A DNA stretch of 64,000 bases from Gemmatimonadota bacterium (GTDB taxonomy: Bacteria > Gemmatimonadota > Gemmatimonadetes > Longimicrobiales > Gaopeijiaceae): assembly GCA_022823225.1 (NCBI GenBank), contig JAJDXM010000073.1:1-64000 (forward strand). The letters run 5' to 3'. The number at the start of each line of letters is the position of its first letter. The first letter of the stretch is position 1. A program made the translations under genes and the position numbers. Under the pieces are notes generated by a model, which was not told the origin of the DNA, did no database searches, and was given only the letters and a program-made list of their open reading frames with translations. This document shows, in pieces, positions 1 through 9,266 of this stretch.

Positions 1-414
1 GCAGCGGCAGAGATTCCCCGATATCGCCTCGCGGATCTCGGCTTCGCTGGGGTTCGCGTTGGCGGCGAGCAGCGCGGTCCCGGTCATCAGCATGCCGGGG
101 GTGCAGAAGCCGCACTGGAGGCCGTGCTCCTGCATGAAGCCCTCCTGCAGCGCGCTCATGCCGTTCGCGTCGGCGAGGCCCTCGACCGTGCCGATCTCGG
201 CGCCGTCGGCCTGGACGGCCAGGACGGTGCACGACTTGGTGGGCACGCCGTCGACCAGCACGGTGCACGCGCCGCAGTGCGTAGTGTCGCAGCCTATGTG
301 GGTGCCGGTGAGCGCGAGTTCGTCGCGGATCAGGTGGACGAGGAGCAGGCGCGAGTCGACCTCGCGCGCGTGTTCGTCTCCGTTGACCGTAACGGTGATT
401 TGGTGCTTGGCCAT
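1..414 (-). CDS. coxS: CO dehydrogenase small subunit, [2Fe-2S] protein, 3' end beyond window
   Basis: Small iron-sulfur subunit of a xanthine-oxidase-family molybdenum hydroxylase, most like aerobic carbon monoxide dehydrogenase; it passes electrons between the molybdenum centre and the FAD subunit. About 138 residues are visible. The N-terminal plant-type ferredoxin motif reads [15 protein letters not shown], and the second cluster motif starts CGFCTPGM and continues to NLCRC at the window edge. The start ATG follows an AGGAGG seven bases upstream and lies 5 bp after coxM. The stop codon lies off the left edge, and the large subunit coxL would be expected next. Without coxL, the form I versus form II assignment (true CO oxidation or another substrate) cannot be made. 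Confidence 0.93.
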   Translation of the reverse strand, partial: MAKHQITVTVNGDEHAREVDSRLLLVHLIRDELALTGTHIGCDTTHCGACTVLVDGVPTKSCTVLAVQADGAEIGTVEGLADANGMSALQEGFMQEHGLQCGFCTPGMLMTGTALLAANANPSEAEIREAISGNLCRC

Positions 415-419
415 GGTCG

Positions 420-1481
420 TTATCCTCCTGCGGGCGGGTTGGGGGCGCCGCTGTGGCCGGTGGCGCCGCCGTGGCTGCCGGAACCGCCGTGGCCGGTCGC
501 CCGGGCGAGCGCCCTGCGAATCGCCCTCTCCGTCAGCACCCGCGCCATGTTCCTCTTGTATTCGACCGAACCGCGGCGGTCGGCGACGGGGTCGGTGGCG
601 TCGGCGGCGGCCTGGGCGGCGGCCGCGATCACCTCGTCGTCGTCCGGCGCCTTCGTGATCGCGTCGCGGACCTTGTCGATCGCGCCCCGGAATCCGCCCC
701 GCTCCACCAGCCGCGCGCCCGTGAGCACCTCCTCGGCCCCCGACGCCCGGATCGGCGCGAAGCCGAGATTCGTGAGCCCCACCCCGGCCCGGGTCACCGT
801 GCCCTTGCGATCCAGCGTCAACTGCACGGCCGCCCCGGCAACCGCGTAGTCGCCGACCTTGCGCTCCAGCTTGAGGTAGGCGCCGCCACTTTGTTCGCCG
901 GGCGAACGAAGTCCGTTGCCGCCCGCGCCGCCGCCCGCCGCCCCGCCGGGCGCCCCGCCGGGCGCCGGGATGCGGATTTCGGTCAGGATCTCGCCGGGCG
1001 TGAGCGCCGTCATGAACAGCCCGTGGAAGAAGTCGTCCACAGCGATCGTGCGCTCGCCGTCCGGCCCGGTCGCGACCATCTCGGCCATCAGCGCGATCAT
1101 CGTCGCCGGGTGATCGTTGGCCGGATCCCCATGGGCCACGTTCCCGCAGATCGTCGCGCGGTTCCGCACGAGCGGGTCGGCGATGACCTTCGCGGTGTCC
1201 AGCAGGATCGGGTAGCGCTCGGCCACCACCGCGCTCTCCTCCAGCGCCGTCTCGGTCACAAGCGCGCCGATCCGCAGGAAGCCGCCCGACTCGGTAATCG
1301 AATCCAGACCGGGGATGCGGCTGATGTCCACGATGTTGGCCGGCGACGCGAGCCGCAGCTTCAGCATCGGCAGCAGGCTCTGGCCGCCCGACATGACCTT
1401 GGGGTCGTCGAGCCGCCCAAGGAGCGCGAGCGCCTCCTCCAGGCTGCCGGGGGCGTGATAGTCGAATGGTGGGGGAATCAT
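420..1481 (-). CDS. coxM: CO dehydrogenase medium subunit, FAD-binding
   Basis: 353-residue FAD-binding subunit of the molybdenum hydroxylase. The flavin motif is [14 protein letters not shown] near residue 31, and [17 protein letters not shown] near 110 corresponds to the second FAD contact, followed by the CO_deh_flav_C domain. The length is above the usual 280-300 because of a Gly/Ala-rich insertion near residues 172-196 and a Gly/His/Pro-rich tail. The start overlaps the coxG stop as ATGA, indicating translational coupling. It sits between coxG and coxS in the same operon. Confidence 0.93.
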   Translation of the reverse strand: MIPPPFDYHAPGSLEEALALLGRLDDPKVMSGGQSLLPMLKLRLASPANIVDISRIPGLDSITESGGFLRIGALVTETALEESAVVAERYPILLDTAKVIADPLVRNRATICGNVAHGDPANDHPATMIALMAEMVATGPDGERTIAVDDFFHGLFMTALTPGEILTEIRIPAPGGAPGGAAGGGAGGNGLRSPGEQSGGAYLKLERKVGDYAVAGAAVQLTLDRKGTVTRAGVGLTNLGFAPIRASGAEEVLTGARLVERGGFRGAIDKVRDAITKAPDDDEVIAAAAQAAADATDPVADRRGSVEYKRNMARVLTERAIRRALARATGHGGSGSHGGATGHSGAPNPPAGG

Positions 1482-1921
1482 GTCAGCTCCTTCTCTACAA
1501 CCTCGGTGAACTCCTTGAACATCTTCCTGCTCACGTGCTGCATCATGCCGCGCCCGAGCTGGGCGAGGATCCCGGTGACCGTCAGGTCTGCCACGACCGT
1601 CACCTCGGTCTCGCCCGAGTCGAGCTCCGCGACGCGGCTCGTCATCCTCATGTCCGCGTTCCCCATCCCCGCCTTCCCCTGCCCCTTCGCATGCACGACC
1701 GCCGACCGCTCCGCCTCGTCCAGTTCGAAGGCGACCGTGCCGGTGTAGGCGGCGGCGAGGGGGCCCACCTTGACCGCCATCCCGCCGCTGTAGGTGTTCT
1801 CGTCGATCTGCTCGTTGATCTCGGCGCCGGGCAGCGCGGCCGCCACGCGTTCGGGGTCGGTCAGGAAGTCCCAGACAGCCTCGGCGGGGGCGGCGACGGT
1901 GAACTGCTCCTCGATTCTCAC
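1478..1921 (-). CDS. coxG: CoxG-like SRPBCC-fold protein (CO dehydrogenase subunit G family)
   Basis: 147-residue protein of the START/SRPBCC fold. CoxG is reported to help membrane attachment or maturation of CO dehydrogenase. The sequence opens [20 protein letters not shown] and continues with the family signature [13 protein letters not shown]. The GTG start is chosen because it sits exactly at the conserved N-terminus and has GGAGGG just upstream; a longer upstream reading begins with non-homologous sequence. The stop overlaps the coxM start. The C-terminus ends soon after the domain, so there is no obvious long membrane tail. Confidence 0.88.
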   Translation of the reverse strand: MRIEEQFTVAAPAEAVWDFLTDPERVAAALPGAEINEQIDENTYSGGMAVKVGPLAAAYTGTVAFELDEAERSAVVHAKGQGKAGMGNADMRMTSRVAELDSGETEVTVVADLTVTGILAQLGRGMMQHVSRKMFKEFTEVVEKELT

Positions 1922-1991
1922 GGGCCCTCCAGTCGGGGTTTGCGTACTCGTCGATGTACCATCCGGGACCCGCTTCCGCAAGGACGCTTTG

Positions 1992-3185
1992 CTACAACAT
2001 CCCCGCCAGCGCCTCAAGCGACTCCACGTTGTGGGCCGGCACAAGGTGGTCCACATGCGGCAGCGCCGCCTTCATGCCCCGGGCTTCGGGGCGGTAGCGC
2101 GGATCGCCCATGAGCGGGTTCAGCCAGATCACGCGCCGTGCCCGCCTGCGGATCGCGAGCAGGGCGCCCGCCATCGCTTCGGTGTCGCCGCGGTCGAGTC
2201 CGTCGCTCAGGATCAGGACCGAGGTGCCGCCGGTCACGAGCGCCGGAGCGTGGTCGTCGGCGAATTCGCGCAGGCATTCTCCGATTCGCGTCCCCCCCGA
2301 CCAGTCGTCCACCCGGGCGGCGAAGCGGGCCAGCGTGGCCTGGACGTTCCCCGACGCGATCCAGGGCGTCAGCCGCGTCAGCGATGTGTTGAACGAGAAG
2401 GTCTCGGTGCGGCGCGCGACCTTCCCCAGCGCCAGCACGAAGGTCAGCAGGAAGCGCGAATAGGGGTCCATGGAGCCGCTGGTGTCGCATAACACCACCA
2501 AACGGGGGAGTTCCACCGCCCGGTCCCGCCGCGCCAGATCGACCATCTCGCCTCCGTGCGCGAGCGAGCGCCGCAGGCTCCGCCGCAGGTCGACGACCGC
2601 ACCCCGCCGCGACGGAACGAGCCTCCGGCTGCGACGCGTGACGAGCTTCCGGGCCACCCGCGCGAGGACCCGCTCCATCTCTTCGAGTTCATCTTCGGTG
2701 CAGGCTTCGAACGACTTCCGCCGGAGAAGCGCCCGCGGACTGTATCCCGGACGGCCGCCGTCGGGACCCCGGGTATCGGCCGGCTCGACGCGCTGCCGCT
2801 CCGCAAGCGTCTGGGCCAGTTCCGACAACGGATTTGCGTGTCCCGGCCAGGGGCGCGGCGCACGCTGCTTCCGGTCCTTGCGCGAACCCCGCCGCGCGCG
2901 TTCCGGCTCCGCGCCCCCCTCGCGCCAGTGCCGGTCGAAGAGGTGATCGAAGAGCGGCCACGCCCCGGGCTCGATCCTCAAGGCCGCCCGGAGACCGAGC
3001 CGCACCTCTTCGCGGTCGCCGATGTCGACGTGGGCGAGAGAGCGGGTCGCATCGATCTCGTCACCGAGCGCGACGGGCACCCCCGCGCTGCGCAGCGCGG
3101 CGGAAAAGCGCACCATATGCGCGACAACGTCCAGCGGCGGCGAAGCCGTCTGATCGGGTGCGGGTAGCCAGTCGGGCGCGCGCAT
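1992..3185 (-). CDS. coxE: CoxE-like von Willebrand A domain protein
   Basis: 397-residue VWA protein of the CoxE family, the partner of MoxR-type AAA ATPases (CoxD) in inserting sulfur/copper into the CO dehydrogenase active site. The MIDAS motif DTSGSMDPYSRF is visible, with a threonine in SGGTRIGE and aspartates in ILSDGLDRGD. The first ~200 residues form the Arg-rich CoxE N-terminal region. ATG at MRAPDWLPAPD is chosen because residues before it resemble the antisense of the neighbouring gene. It is the first gene of the cox operon here, divergent from the spondin lipoprotein with 52 bp between starts. The matching MoxR gene is 12.5 kb away. Confidence 0.87.
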   Translation of the reverse strand: MRAPDWLPAPDQTASPPLDVVAHMVRFSAALRSAGVPVALGDEIDATRSLAHVDIGDREEVRLGLRAALRIEPGAWPLFDHLFDRHWREGGAEPERARRGSRKDRKQRAPRPWPGHANPLSELAQTLAERQRVEPADTRGPDGGRPGYSPRALLRRKSFEACTEDELEEMERVLARVARKLVTRRSRRLVPSRRGAVVDLRRSLRRSLAHGGEMVDLARRDRAVELPRLVVLCDTSGSMDPYSRFLLTFVLALGKVARRTETFSFNTSLTRLTPWIASGNVQATLARFAARVDDWSGGTRIGECLREFADDHAPALVTGGTSVLILSDGLDRGDTEAMAGALLAIRRRARRVIWLNPLMGDPRYRPEARGMKAALPHVDHLVPAHNVESLEALAGML

Positions 3186-3237
3186 GGTAGGTTGTGGGCG
3201 GGACTTCTCACGCACAAATCGAAAGGACGGTAACACT

Positions 3238-5010
3238 GTGAACACCCAAGGTACTAAAGGCAGCTTCTCACTGCGTCGCAAGCTCCTGGCCACCTCCGGC
3301 CTGGCGCTTCTGGCGGTGCTGTCGGCGGCCTGCGGGGAATCGACCGATCCCCCCATCATCGGTGCGGTTCAGGGCACGGTCACCGTTGAGGGTACAGGGC
3401 TCGATGGCGTCACCGTCACGCTCAGCGGCGGCGGCGCGGGCACGGCAACGACGAGCGGGGGCGGCAACTACTCCTTCCCCAACCTCGAGGCTGGAAACTA
3501 CACCGTCACGATCAGCGGCTTCCCCGCCGACATCCAGTTCGACCAGACCTCGGGGACCACCGTCGTCGCGACGGCCGGCCGCGCCCAGGTCGTCGATTTC
3601 GGCGGCGACTACATCCGCACCGCGTCGGTCAACGGCACGATCTCGGTCAACGACATGGGCATCGAGGGCGTGAGCGTGTCCCTTTCGGGCACCGAGTCCG
3701 CGAGCGGCAGCACCGGCGCCGACGGGACCTTCAATGTCGGCAACCTGCGGATGGGCAGCTACACCGTCACCATCTCCGGCTACGACGAGCGGCGCTACGT
3801 CTTCGACCCCAACAGCCAGCCGGCCACGGTCGCGCTCGGCGGGTCCGCAACCGTCGACTTCACCGGCGTGATCGGCGAGCTCGACTTCGACGTGCGGATC
3901 GAGAACATGTCGATGCCCATGCCGTTCACCTTCAGCGGCATGCTCGCCATGCCCCTCGGCGAAACCATGGACGACATGCACCCCGGCATGTCCTACGGCT
4001 TCAACTTCGACGCGACCCCGGGAATGAGCGTCTCGTTCGCAGCCAGCATCGTGGGTTCCGACGGCATGTTCTTCGGTCCGGACGGGTCGGGGATCGCTCT
4101 GTGGAACGAAGACGGCACGCATGTCACCGGCGACGTGACCGACCAGGTCATGCAGTGGATGGTGGGCGACAACGTGACGGAGGCCACCGGCGACGACCTC
4201 ATCACCCTGTCCGACGTGATCCGGGTCACGCTGGAGTCCATAGGCCCCTCGAACTTCCACCTGAAGATTCAGAACATCAGCGAGGACGCGGTGTCGGTCT
4301 CGCCGGGCGTCGCCGTCGTGCACACCATGCCCGACCCGCTGTTCACGGCGGGAATGCCGGACAGGGGTGCGGGACTTGCAGCGATCGCGAACATGGGCAT
4401 GGCCGGCCCCCTCACCGCCGTCCTGGCCGCCCACACGGGAATCACCGGGGTTCTCGGGCCCGGGCCCTACGCCTCCCACACGGGATCAGGCGTGCTGTTC
4501 ATGCCCGGAACGCCCGCCAGCGCCGGCCTGAAGGTCTACGCGGAAACCGGCGACCCGACGATGCTCGCCGGAGAAGTGACGGCCGACGACGGCATTCATA
4601 TGGCGGGGGCGTTCCTCGTGCCGGTCGGCGGGATGGAACTCGGGCCGGCGCTTCCCGGAATGGCATACGAGTTCACCGTGGCGGGCCGGCCCGGCGACAT
4701 GCTCACCTTCGCCACCGGGTTCGTCCAGGCCAACGACCTCTTCTACGCCCCCGGACCGGACGGCATCGCTCTCTTCCCGGACGGTGCGCGGCCCTTCTCG
4801 GGCGACGTCACCGACATGCTGACGCTCTGGGACGCGGGCACGGAGTTGAACGAGCGGCCCGGTTCAGGCCTCAGCCAGGTGCTGCGCCAGGCGATGCCGG
4901 ACATGGGCACGCCCGAAATGGAGATGGTGGACGAACGGAAGGTCTGCTTCGTCTACCCCGACATCACCACCGTGGCTGACTTCATCAAGGTGACGATCAC
5001 GGCCAAATAG
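3238..5010 (+). CDS. Spondin-domain lipoprotein with two carboxypeptidase-regulatory-like domains
   Basis: 590-residue secreted lipoprotein. A signal peptide ends in the lipobox LSAAC (Cys near residue 32). Two CarboxypepD_reg-like beta-sandwich repeats follow (roughly 40-120 and 125-210; both contain GSYTVTISG or GNYTVTISG). The C-terminal half resembles tandem spondin_N domains, seen in DVRIENMSM, VTDQVMQWMVGDNVTEATG and VTDMLTLWDAGTELNERPG. Spondin_N is an adhesive extracellular domain, so a surface-binding role is inferred. The GTG start is preferred over the upstream ATG because it directly precedes the Lys/Arg-rich n-region and has an AAGGA-like site. A strong hairpin follows the stop. 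Confidence 0.85.
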   Translation: MNTQGTKGSFSLRRKLLATSGLALLAVLSAACGESTDPPIIGAVQGTVTVEGTGLDGVTVTLSGGGAGTATTSGGGNYSFPNLEAGNYTVTISGFPADIQFDQTSGTTVVATAGRAQVVDFGGDYIRTASVNGTISVNDMGIEGVSVSLSGTESASGSTGADGTFNVGNLRMGSYTVTISGYDERRYVFDPNSQPATVALGGSATVDFTGVIGELDFDVRIENMSMPMPFTFSGMLAMPLGETMDDMHPGMSYGFNFDATPGMSVSFAASIVGSDGMFFGPDGSGIALWNEDGTHVTGDVTDQVMQWMVGDNVTEATGDDLITLSDVIRVTLESIGPSNFHLKIQNISEDAVSVSPGVAVVHTMPDPLFTAGMPDRGAGLAAIANMGMAGPLTAVLAAHTGITGVLGPGPYASHTGSGVLFMPGTPASAGLKVYAETGDPTMLAGEVTADDGIHMAGAFLVPVGGMELGPALPGMAYEFTVAGRPGDMLTFATGFVQANDLFYAPGPDGIALFPDGARPFSGDVTDMLTLWDAGTELNERPGSGLSQVLRQAMPDMGTPEMEMVDERKVCFVYPDITTVADFIKVTITAK

Positions 5011-5016
5011 CGGGTT

Positions 5017-5068
5017 GCGCGGGCGGCGGGCGGCCGGGCCGAGGCTCGGGTCCGCCGCCGGCCCGCGC
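5017..5068 (+). terminator. GC-rich hairpin after spondin lipoprotein
   Basis: Long GC stem beginning GCGCGGGC seven bases after the stop, pairing with GCCCGCGC at 5061-5068 with a few mismatches. There is no T-run, so intrinsic termination is not certain. Confidence 0.5.
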
Positions 5069-5196
5069 GCTGGCAGACACGACGCGGGGGGTTCGCCGGA
5101 GAAGGGCGGGCCCCCCGCGGTGCGTTTGGGTCGGTGCCCGGTTGGCCGCTACGGCGGTTGTCGTTCACAATACGAGTCACGGCTGTGACACGATAC

Positions 5197-5252
5197 TTGA
5201 CTTGGCTGGCTGAATTCGGTCGATTTCGGTCCAAATCGTTTCACAATCGACC
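5197..5252 (+). promoter_or_regulatory. Candidate promoter and inverted repeat upstream of Fic/Uma2 operon
   Basis: The 196-bp gap 5069-5264 is relatively AT-rich near its end. It contains a -35-like TTGACT (5197-5202) and an inverted repeat GGTCGAT (5218-5224) / ATCGACC (5246-5252) shortly before the Fic start. CGTTTCA occurs twice near the start codon. This could be an autoregulatory site for the winged-helix domain of the Fic protein; that is inference. Confidence 0.35.
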
Positions 5253-5264
5253 AAAATACGTTTC

Positions 5265-6584
5265 ATGATCCTCATCGACCGCGCCGTTCTGACCTATGTG
5301 TCGAACCACCCGGGGTGCGCCCGCTCGGAGATTCGCCGCAACGTGGCGCCCGATGCGAGCACATCCACGGTCTGGCGGGCGCTGCGGCGGCTCGTGGACG
5401 CCGGCAAGCTGGAGGTGGTGGGGGAGGGCCGGGGGACGCGGTACCGGGTCGCCGGGGGGGAGGCGGTGCTGGCGCATCTGCGGAAGCCGGTGCACCTCCG
5501 CTCAACCGCACGATACCGCACCGAGTTTGCGCGGCGCTACCGGCCAAATGAATCGCACTACCTGACCGAGACGGATCGTGAGAGGCTGGCGAAGGCGAGC
5601 GCTCCCCACATCGTGCAAGGCCAGGCCGTGACCGGGCTCACATTCGCCCGTCGGGTCAGCGAGGAACTCGTGGTCGACATGGCGTGGGCCTCATCCCGGA
5701 TCGAGGGGAACAGGTACAGTCTTCTGGAAACCGCCAGCCTGGTCGATTCGGGGCGTGCACCGCCTGGCAAATCGCTGCGCGATACTGCCACCATCCTCAA
5801 CCACGAGGCCGCAATCCGTTACGTAGTCAAGGAACTCGCCGAGATCCGGATCGGGTGGCAGTGGCTGCGCAACGTTCACGCCTTTCTCTCCTACGGACTA
5901 CTTCAGGACCCAACCCTCCCGGGTGACCTGCGCCGCGCCCCGACAACCATTGGGAGGTCCACCTACATTCCCATCGATTGCCGCTCCGAGTTGCGGGAGG
6001 AATTGGATGTCCTTCTCTCCCGTGCTGCCCGGATCGACAATCCCTTCGAACAGTCGTTCTTCCTGCTCGTCCACATTCCATACCTGCATCCGTTCGCCGC
6101 GTTCAATGAGCGCACATCCCGGATCGCGTCGATCATCCCCCTCCTTAAGGCCGGCCTGGCCCCGATGTCGTTCTTCGCCATCGACGAACTGGCCTATCGG
6201 CGCGGCCTGCTGGGCGTCTACGAGCTGAACGATGTCTCCCTGCTCCGCCAGGCGTTCGTCGACGGCTACATCGCGGCCGCCGAACGGTACCGCCACCCGA
6301 GGCCGGAAGCGATCGACATCAAAAGGGTTAGCGTCTTGTATTGGCGCTTCGCGCGTCGCGCGGTCCGGCGCTGCATCCTGGAGTGGCGCGCCTTCGTGCC
6401 GGAGCCGGTGCGCGAGATGATGGAGGACGCCGACATCCCCCTGGCCGACCGAGATGAGGTGCTCGACTTCGTCGAAGAATCCTTCCGCACCCTCACTCCG
6501 GGAAACGCGATCCTCTACGGGGTCAAGCCGGAGGCGCTGGAGGGACTGGAGGGGCTGGAGTTCCCCGAGATGACCGGCCGATGA
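5265..6584 (+). CDS. Fic-family protein with N-terminal winged helix and degenerate active-site loop
   Basis: 439-residue Fic/DOC-type protein. Residues 1-70 look like a winged helix-turn-helix, and the Fic core is about 130-350. The class II inhibitory motif SSRIEGN is at 143-149. The catalytic loop reads HPFAAFNERTSR (275-286) where active enzymes have HPFx(D/E)GNGRxxR: the His is kept, but the acidic Mg-binding residue is Ala and two glycines are Phe and Glu. Fic proteins transfer AMP or other phosphate groups onto target hydroxyls; this copy may be inactive or altered. Its stop overlaps the Uma2 start (ATGA), so the two are cotranslated. Confidence 0.83.
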   Translation: MILIDRAVLTYVSNHPGCARSEIRRNVAPDASTSTVWRALRRLVDAGKLEVVGEGRGTRYRVAGGEAVLAHLRKPVHLRSTARYRTEFARRYRPNESHYLTETDRERLAKASAPHIVQGQAVTGLTFARRVSEELVVDMAWASSRIEGNRYSLLETASLVDSGRAPPGKSLRDTATILNHEAAIRYVVKELAEIRIGWQWLRNVHAFLSYGLLQDPTLPGDLRRAPTTIGRSTYIPIDCRSELREELDVLLSRAARIDNPFEQSFFLLVHIPYLHPFAAFNERTSRIASIIPLLKAGLAPMSFFAIDELAYRRGLLGVYELNDVSLLRQAFVDGYIAAAERYRHPRPEAIDIKRVSVLYWRFARRAVRRCILEWRAFVPEPVREMMEDADIPLADRDEVLDFVEESFRTLTPGNAILYGVKPEALEGLEGLEFPEMTGR

Positions 6585-7246
6585 CCGCCCCTTCATATCC
6601 TCCGCCCCCGGAGTTGTTCGCACACTTGAACGCGGGCAGGTATGATGTGTCCACGATGCAGACCAAAACACCACGCACCTGGGAAGATGTCGAGCGAATG
6701 CCGGACGATGGCAATCGCTACGAGTGGATTGGGGGACGGCTGTATATGACACCGGCCCCTGTAACCCGTCACCAGCGCATCTCCAAGCGGCTTCAAAGCG
6801 CCCTCATGCGCATTCTGGAGCACCCGGGCCACGGCGAAACGTTCCAGGCTCCGTGCCTCGTCGGATTCCCGGGAACCGACGACCGGGTGCAGCCCGACCT
6901 GCTCTTCATTTCGAACAGGAGGCGCGGGATCATCGGGGAGAAACAGATGCTGGGCGCTCCCGACCTGGTGGTGGAGATCCTCTCCCCATCCACCGCGCAT
7001 CGGGACCGCGGGATCAAGCTCGATCTCTACGCACGAAGCGGCGTCCGCCAGTACTGGATCGTGGATCCGGACCGGGACGTGGTGGATGTGTGGCGCTTCG
7101 GGCAAGCCCCGGGGCATGAGCGCTTCGCGGGGGAGATGCCTGTCCGGCTTGGGACCGGGAGGCTGGGCGTGATCGACCTCGACGAAGTCTTCTCGCGCCA
7201 CCTGGATCTGTGGGAGGATTCGTCGGGCTCACGGTCGGAATCGTAG
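6581..7246 (+). CDS. Uma2-family (DUF820) putative endonuclease
   Basis: 221-residue Uma2 protein of the PD-(D/E)XK superfamily. Visible elements are E48 in RYEWIGG, the catalytic PD in VQPDLLFIS (105-106), E132 in VVEILSPST and K146 in RGIKLDLYARSGVRQYWIVDP. The family is widespread and mostly uncharacterised; DNA cleavage is inferred from fold. The start overlapping the Fic stop is preferred for coupling; an internal ATG at MQTKTPRTWEDVE would also leave the domain intact. It converges on the next gene. Confidence 0.87.
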   Translation: MTAPSYPPPPELFAHLNAGRYDVSTMQTKTPRTWEDVERMPDDGNRYEWIGGRLYMTPAPVTRHQRISKRLQSALMRILEHPGHGETFQAPCLVGFPGTDDRVQPDLLFISNRRRGIIGEKQMLGAPDLVVEILSPSTAHRDRGIKLDLYARSGVRQYWIVDPDRDVVDVWRFGQAPGHERFAGEMPVRLGTGRLGVIDLDEVFSRHLDLWEDSSGSRSES

Positions 7247-7306
7247 ACGGGCCACGGCCGGAATCGTCGCCGGGGCACGAGCACCACGCTCGCCCGGGCA
7301 CCGCGA

Positions 7307-9238
7307 CTACCCGTCCGGCAACGGTTGGGAGTCGGCGTTGTACCAGGTTTCCCAGGACGCCCGGATCAAGGCCCTGCGCCGCGACGGGTTATCGAGGACC
7401 ACGCCCAGCCATACCTCGGCCATCTCCTCCTCGCTCTGCCAGCCCCAGGCGATGTCCCGGGGCGGGTCGAAGGGGTTGTCCGCGTTGCCGGCGGAGTTGT
7501 CCCAGACCCACCACGCGTCGATCCGCGAGCCCGCCGGGACGTGGAGCGGCGTGCGCAGGGAGTAGATGTTCTGCCAGCGCATCCGCCAGTCCTCGATGCC
7601 GAAGACGGTGTGTCGGCGGCCGTCGGGGAAGGTCACCACCATCCGTGCCTTCGTGCCGACGAAGTGCATGTGCGGCATGGCGTCGACGAGTCGGAAACCG
7701 ACGGGAACGTCCATGTGGACGTGGCGCACGTAGGCCGAATCGCCCGCCCGGATGTCCAGATCCTGCGTACCGATCAGGAGGCCGTCGATGTACTCGGGAG
7801 TCGGACTGTCGGCGAAGTAGAAGCCGATGCGGCTCCGGTCGGTGGTCGCCCGGCCGCTCAGCTTGTAGTGGATCTCGATCACTATGTCGCCGCCCCCCGG
7901 CAACCACAGGCCGACTCCCTCGGGGAGCGTGTACGGATCCGCTCCCGGAGCCCATCCGCCGATCCCGTAGGACAGCTCGTCGGTGTTGTCGTAGGACATG
8001 AACGAGCCGGTCCCGAAGACGGAGAACCCGGGCTCGACGTCCTTCGCGTCCTCCTCTCTCGCCCGGCCGCTGTAGTCGGCGAAGAAGTTGGCGTGGTGAA
8101 CCACGGTGGGGTCGCCCGCCTGAAAGTCGATGGCCGTCACGGTCCGGGTCCCCTGGAGCCCGGACGGAATGACGAAGTAGCGGTAGATGTCGTCGCCCTC
8201 GGCGGGGACCTCGAACGGCTCGACCATCGGCAGCACCAGGTCCGGCTGCCCGTGGCGCCACCCGGGATCGGGCAACCGGGGCTCCGGGGGACGGTGACCC
8301 GGCTCGCCCTCGGCCCCGTCGCTCGCAGCCCACGCCCGGAAGAGCTCGATCTGGGTTTGCGACAGGTAGCGCTCGCCGCGGAAGCGGCCGTAACGGGGTT
8401 CGGGGCGCCAGGGCGGCATCTGCCCTGACACGGTCGCGCGCTCCAGCCTGCGGGCTCGCGTGGACGCATGTTCGTACGTGGACAGCGCAAACGGGGCGAT
8501 GCCGCCCGCCTGGTGACATTCGGCGCAGTTGGCGGCCAGTATCGGCGCCATGTCTCGGGTATAGGTGGCCGTCCGCTCGTCGGCGCCGGGCCAGGGCACG
8601 ATGTCGCACCCGACCGGGGCGGTCTCCCGAAGTTCCGCGCGGGGGTCGTGGACCCTGCTGAACGCCTCCCGGAGATCGTGGCTGTGTTCGGAAGACCGCC
8701 GGTCAGTCTCGTGCCGGTCGTCGATCCGCCCCCGGTACACCACCCGGTCCGCATCGTTCACCACGAACGCCTCGACGACCGTGACGGCCCCGAGACGCGT
8801 GGCAAGGTCGCCCGACGGATCGAACAGAACGGGCGCTCGCAAGCCGTGCTCGTCGCGGAGCGTCCGCGCATCCGACCACGTCCGCTCGGGGCTGGACACC
8901 ACCACGTAGAAATCGATGCCCCGCTCTTCCGCCTCGGCGGTGAAGTCGTTCATCTCGGCCAGATAATCCGCCGCCGACGGGCACTCGCCGTCCACGAACA
9001 CCAGGGCGGCCGGACCCGACCCGTTCTCGTCGCCCAGAGCGCGGATGTTCCCGTCGACGTCCAGGAAGCGGGCACCGATGATCTCGGCGGCCTCGCCCTG
9101 CACCGGCGGCGGCTGCACGTCGACTCCGCGGGGGGCGACGACCTCGATGCACGCCCCGGCGAACGCGGCAGCCGCCACACCCGACAGCATCAGGCGAAGC
9201 GCGTATTCTCGCCTTCCTGCCCTTCCTGACTCAGTCAT
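7307..9238 (-). CDS. Redoxin - cytochrome c - copper type II monooxygenase-like fusion lipoprotein
   Basis: 643-residue exported multidomain protein. The N-terminus looks like a lipoprotein signal (Cys30 in FAGAC). Residues 45-195 are thioredoxin/AhpC-like with one candidate Cys86 (GECPSA). A heme motif CAECH lies at 238-242, followed by the conserved MPPW segment (274-277). The C-terminal ~300 residues resemble copper type II ascorbate-dependent monooxygenases, with HH 381-382, EIHYK and PHMH 522-525 as possible copper ligands. A periplasmic redox role is inferred; no substrate can be named. ATG 9238 is chosen because GGAGCGGGG precedes it. It lies 28 bp after the TetR gene and is probably cotranscribed. 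A related protein lies at 43.9-45.5 kb. Confidence 0.8.
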   Translation of the reverse strand: MTESGRAGRREYALRLMLSGVAAAAFAGACIEVVAPRGVDVQPPPVQGEAAEIIGARFLDVDGNIRALGDENGSGPAALVFVDGECPSAADYLAEMNDFTAEAEERGIDFYVVVSSPERTWSDARTLRDEHGLRAPVLFDPSGDLATRLGAVTVVEAFVVNDADRVVYRGRIDDRHETDRRSSEHSHDLREAFSRVHDPRAELRETAPVGCDIVPWPGADERTATYTRDMAPILAANCAECHQAGGIAPFALSTYEHASTRARRLERATVSGQMPPWRPEPRYGRFRGERYLSQTQIELFRAWAASDGAEGEPGHRPPEPRLPDPGWRHGQPDLVLPMVEPFEVPAEGDDIYRYFVIPSGLQGTRTVTAIDFQAGDPTVVHHANFFADYSGRAREEDAKDVEPGFSVFGTGSFMSYDNTDELSYGIGGWAPGADPYTLPEGVGLWLPGGGDIVIEIHYKLSGRATTDRSRIGFYFADSPTPEYIDGLLIGTQDLDIRAGDSAYVRHVHMDVPVGFRLVDAMPHMHFVGTKARMVVTFPDGRRHTVFGIEDWRMRWQNIYSLRTPLHVPAGSRIDAWWVWDNSAGNADNPFDPPRDIAWGWQSEEEMAEVWLGVVLDNPSRRRALIRASWETWYNADSQPLPDG

Positions 9239-9266
9239 CTGCAAATCCCCGCTCCGATTCGTTCTG

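Noticed and set aside
3268-4479. Long minus-strand open frame opposite the spondin lipoprotein
   Set aside because: Shadow of a well-supported gene with lipobox and domains; composition is His/Asp/Gly/Val-rich without motifs.
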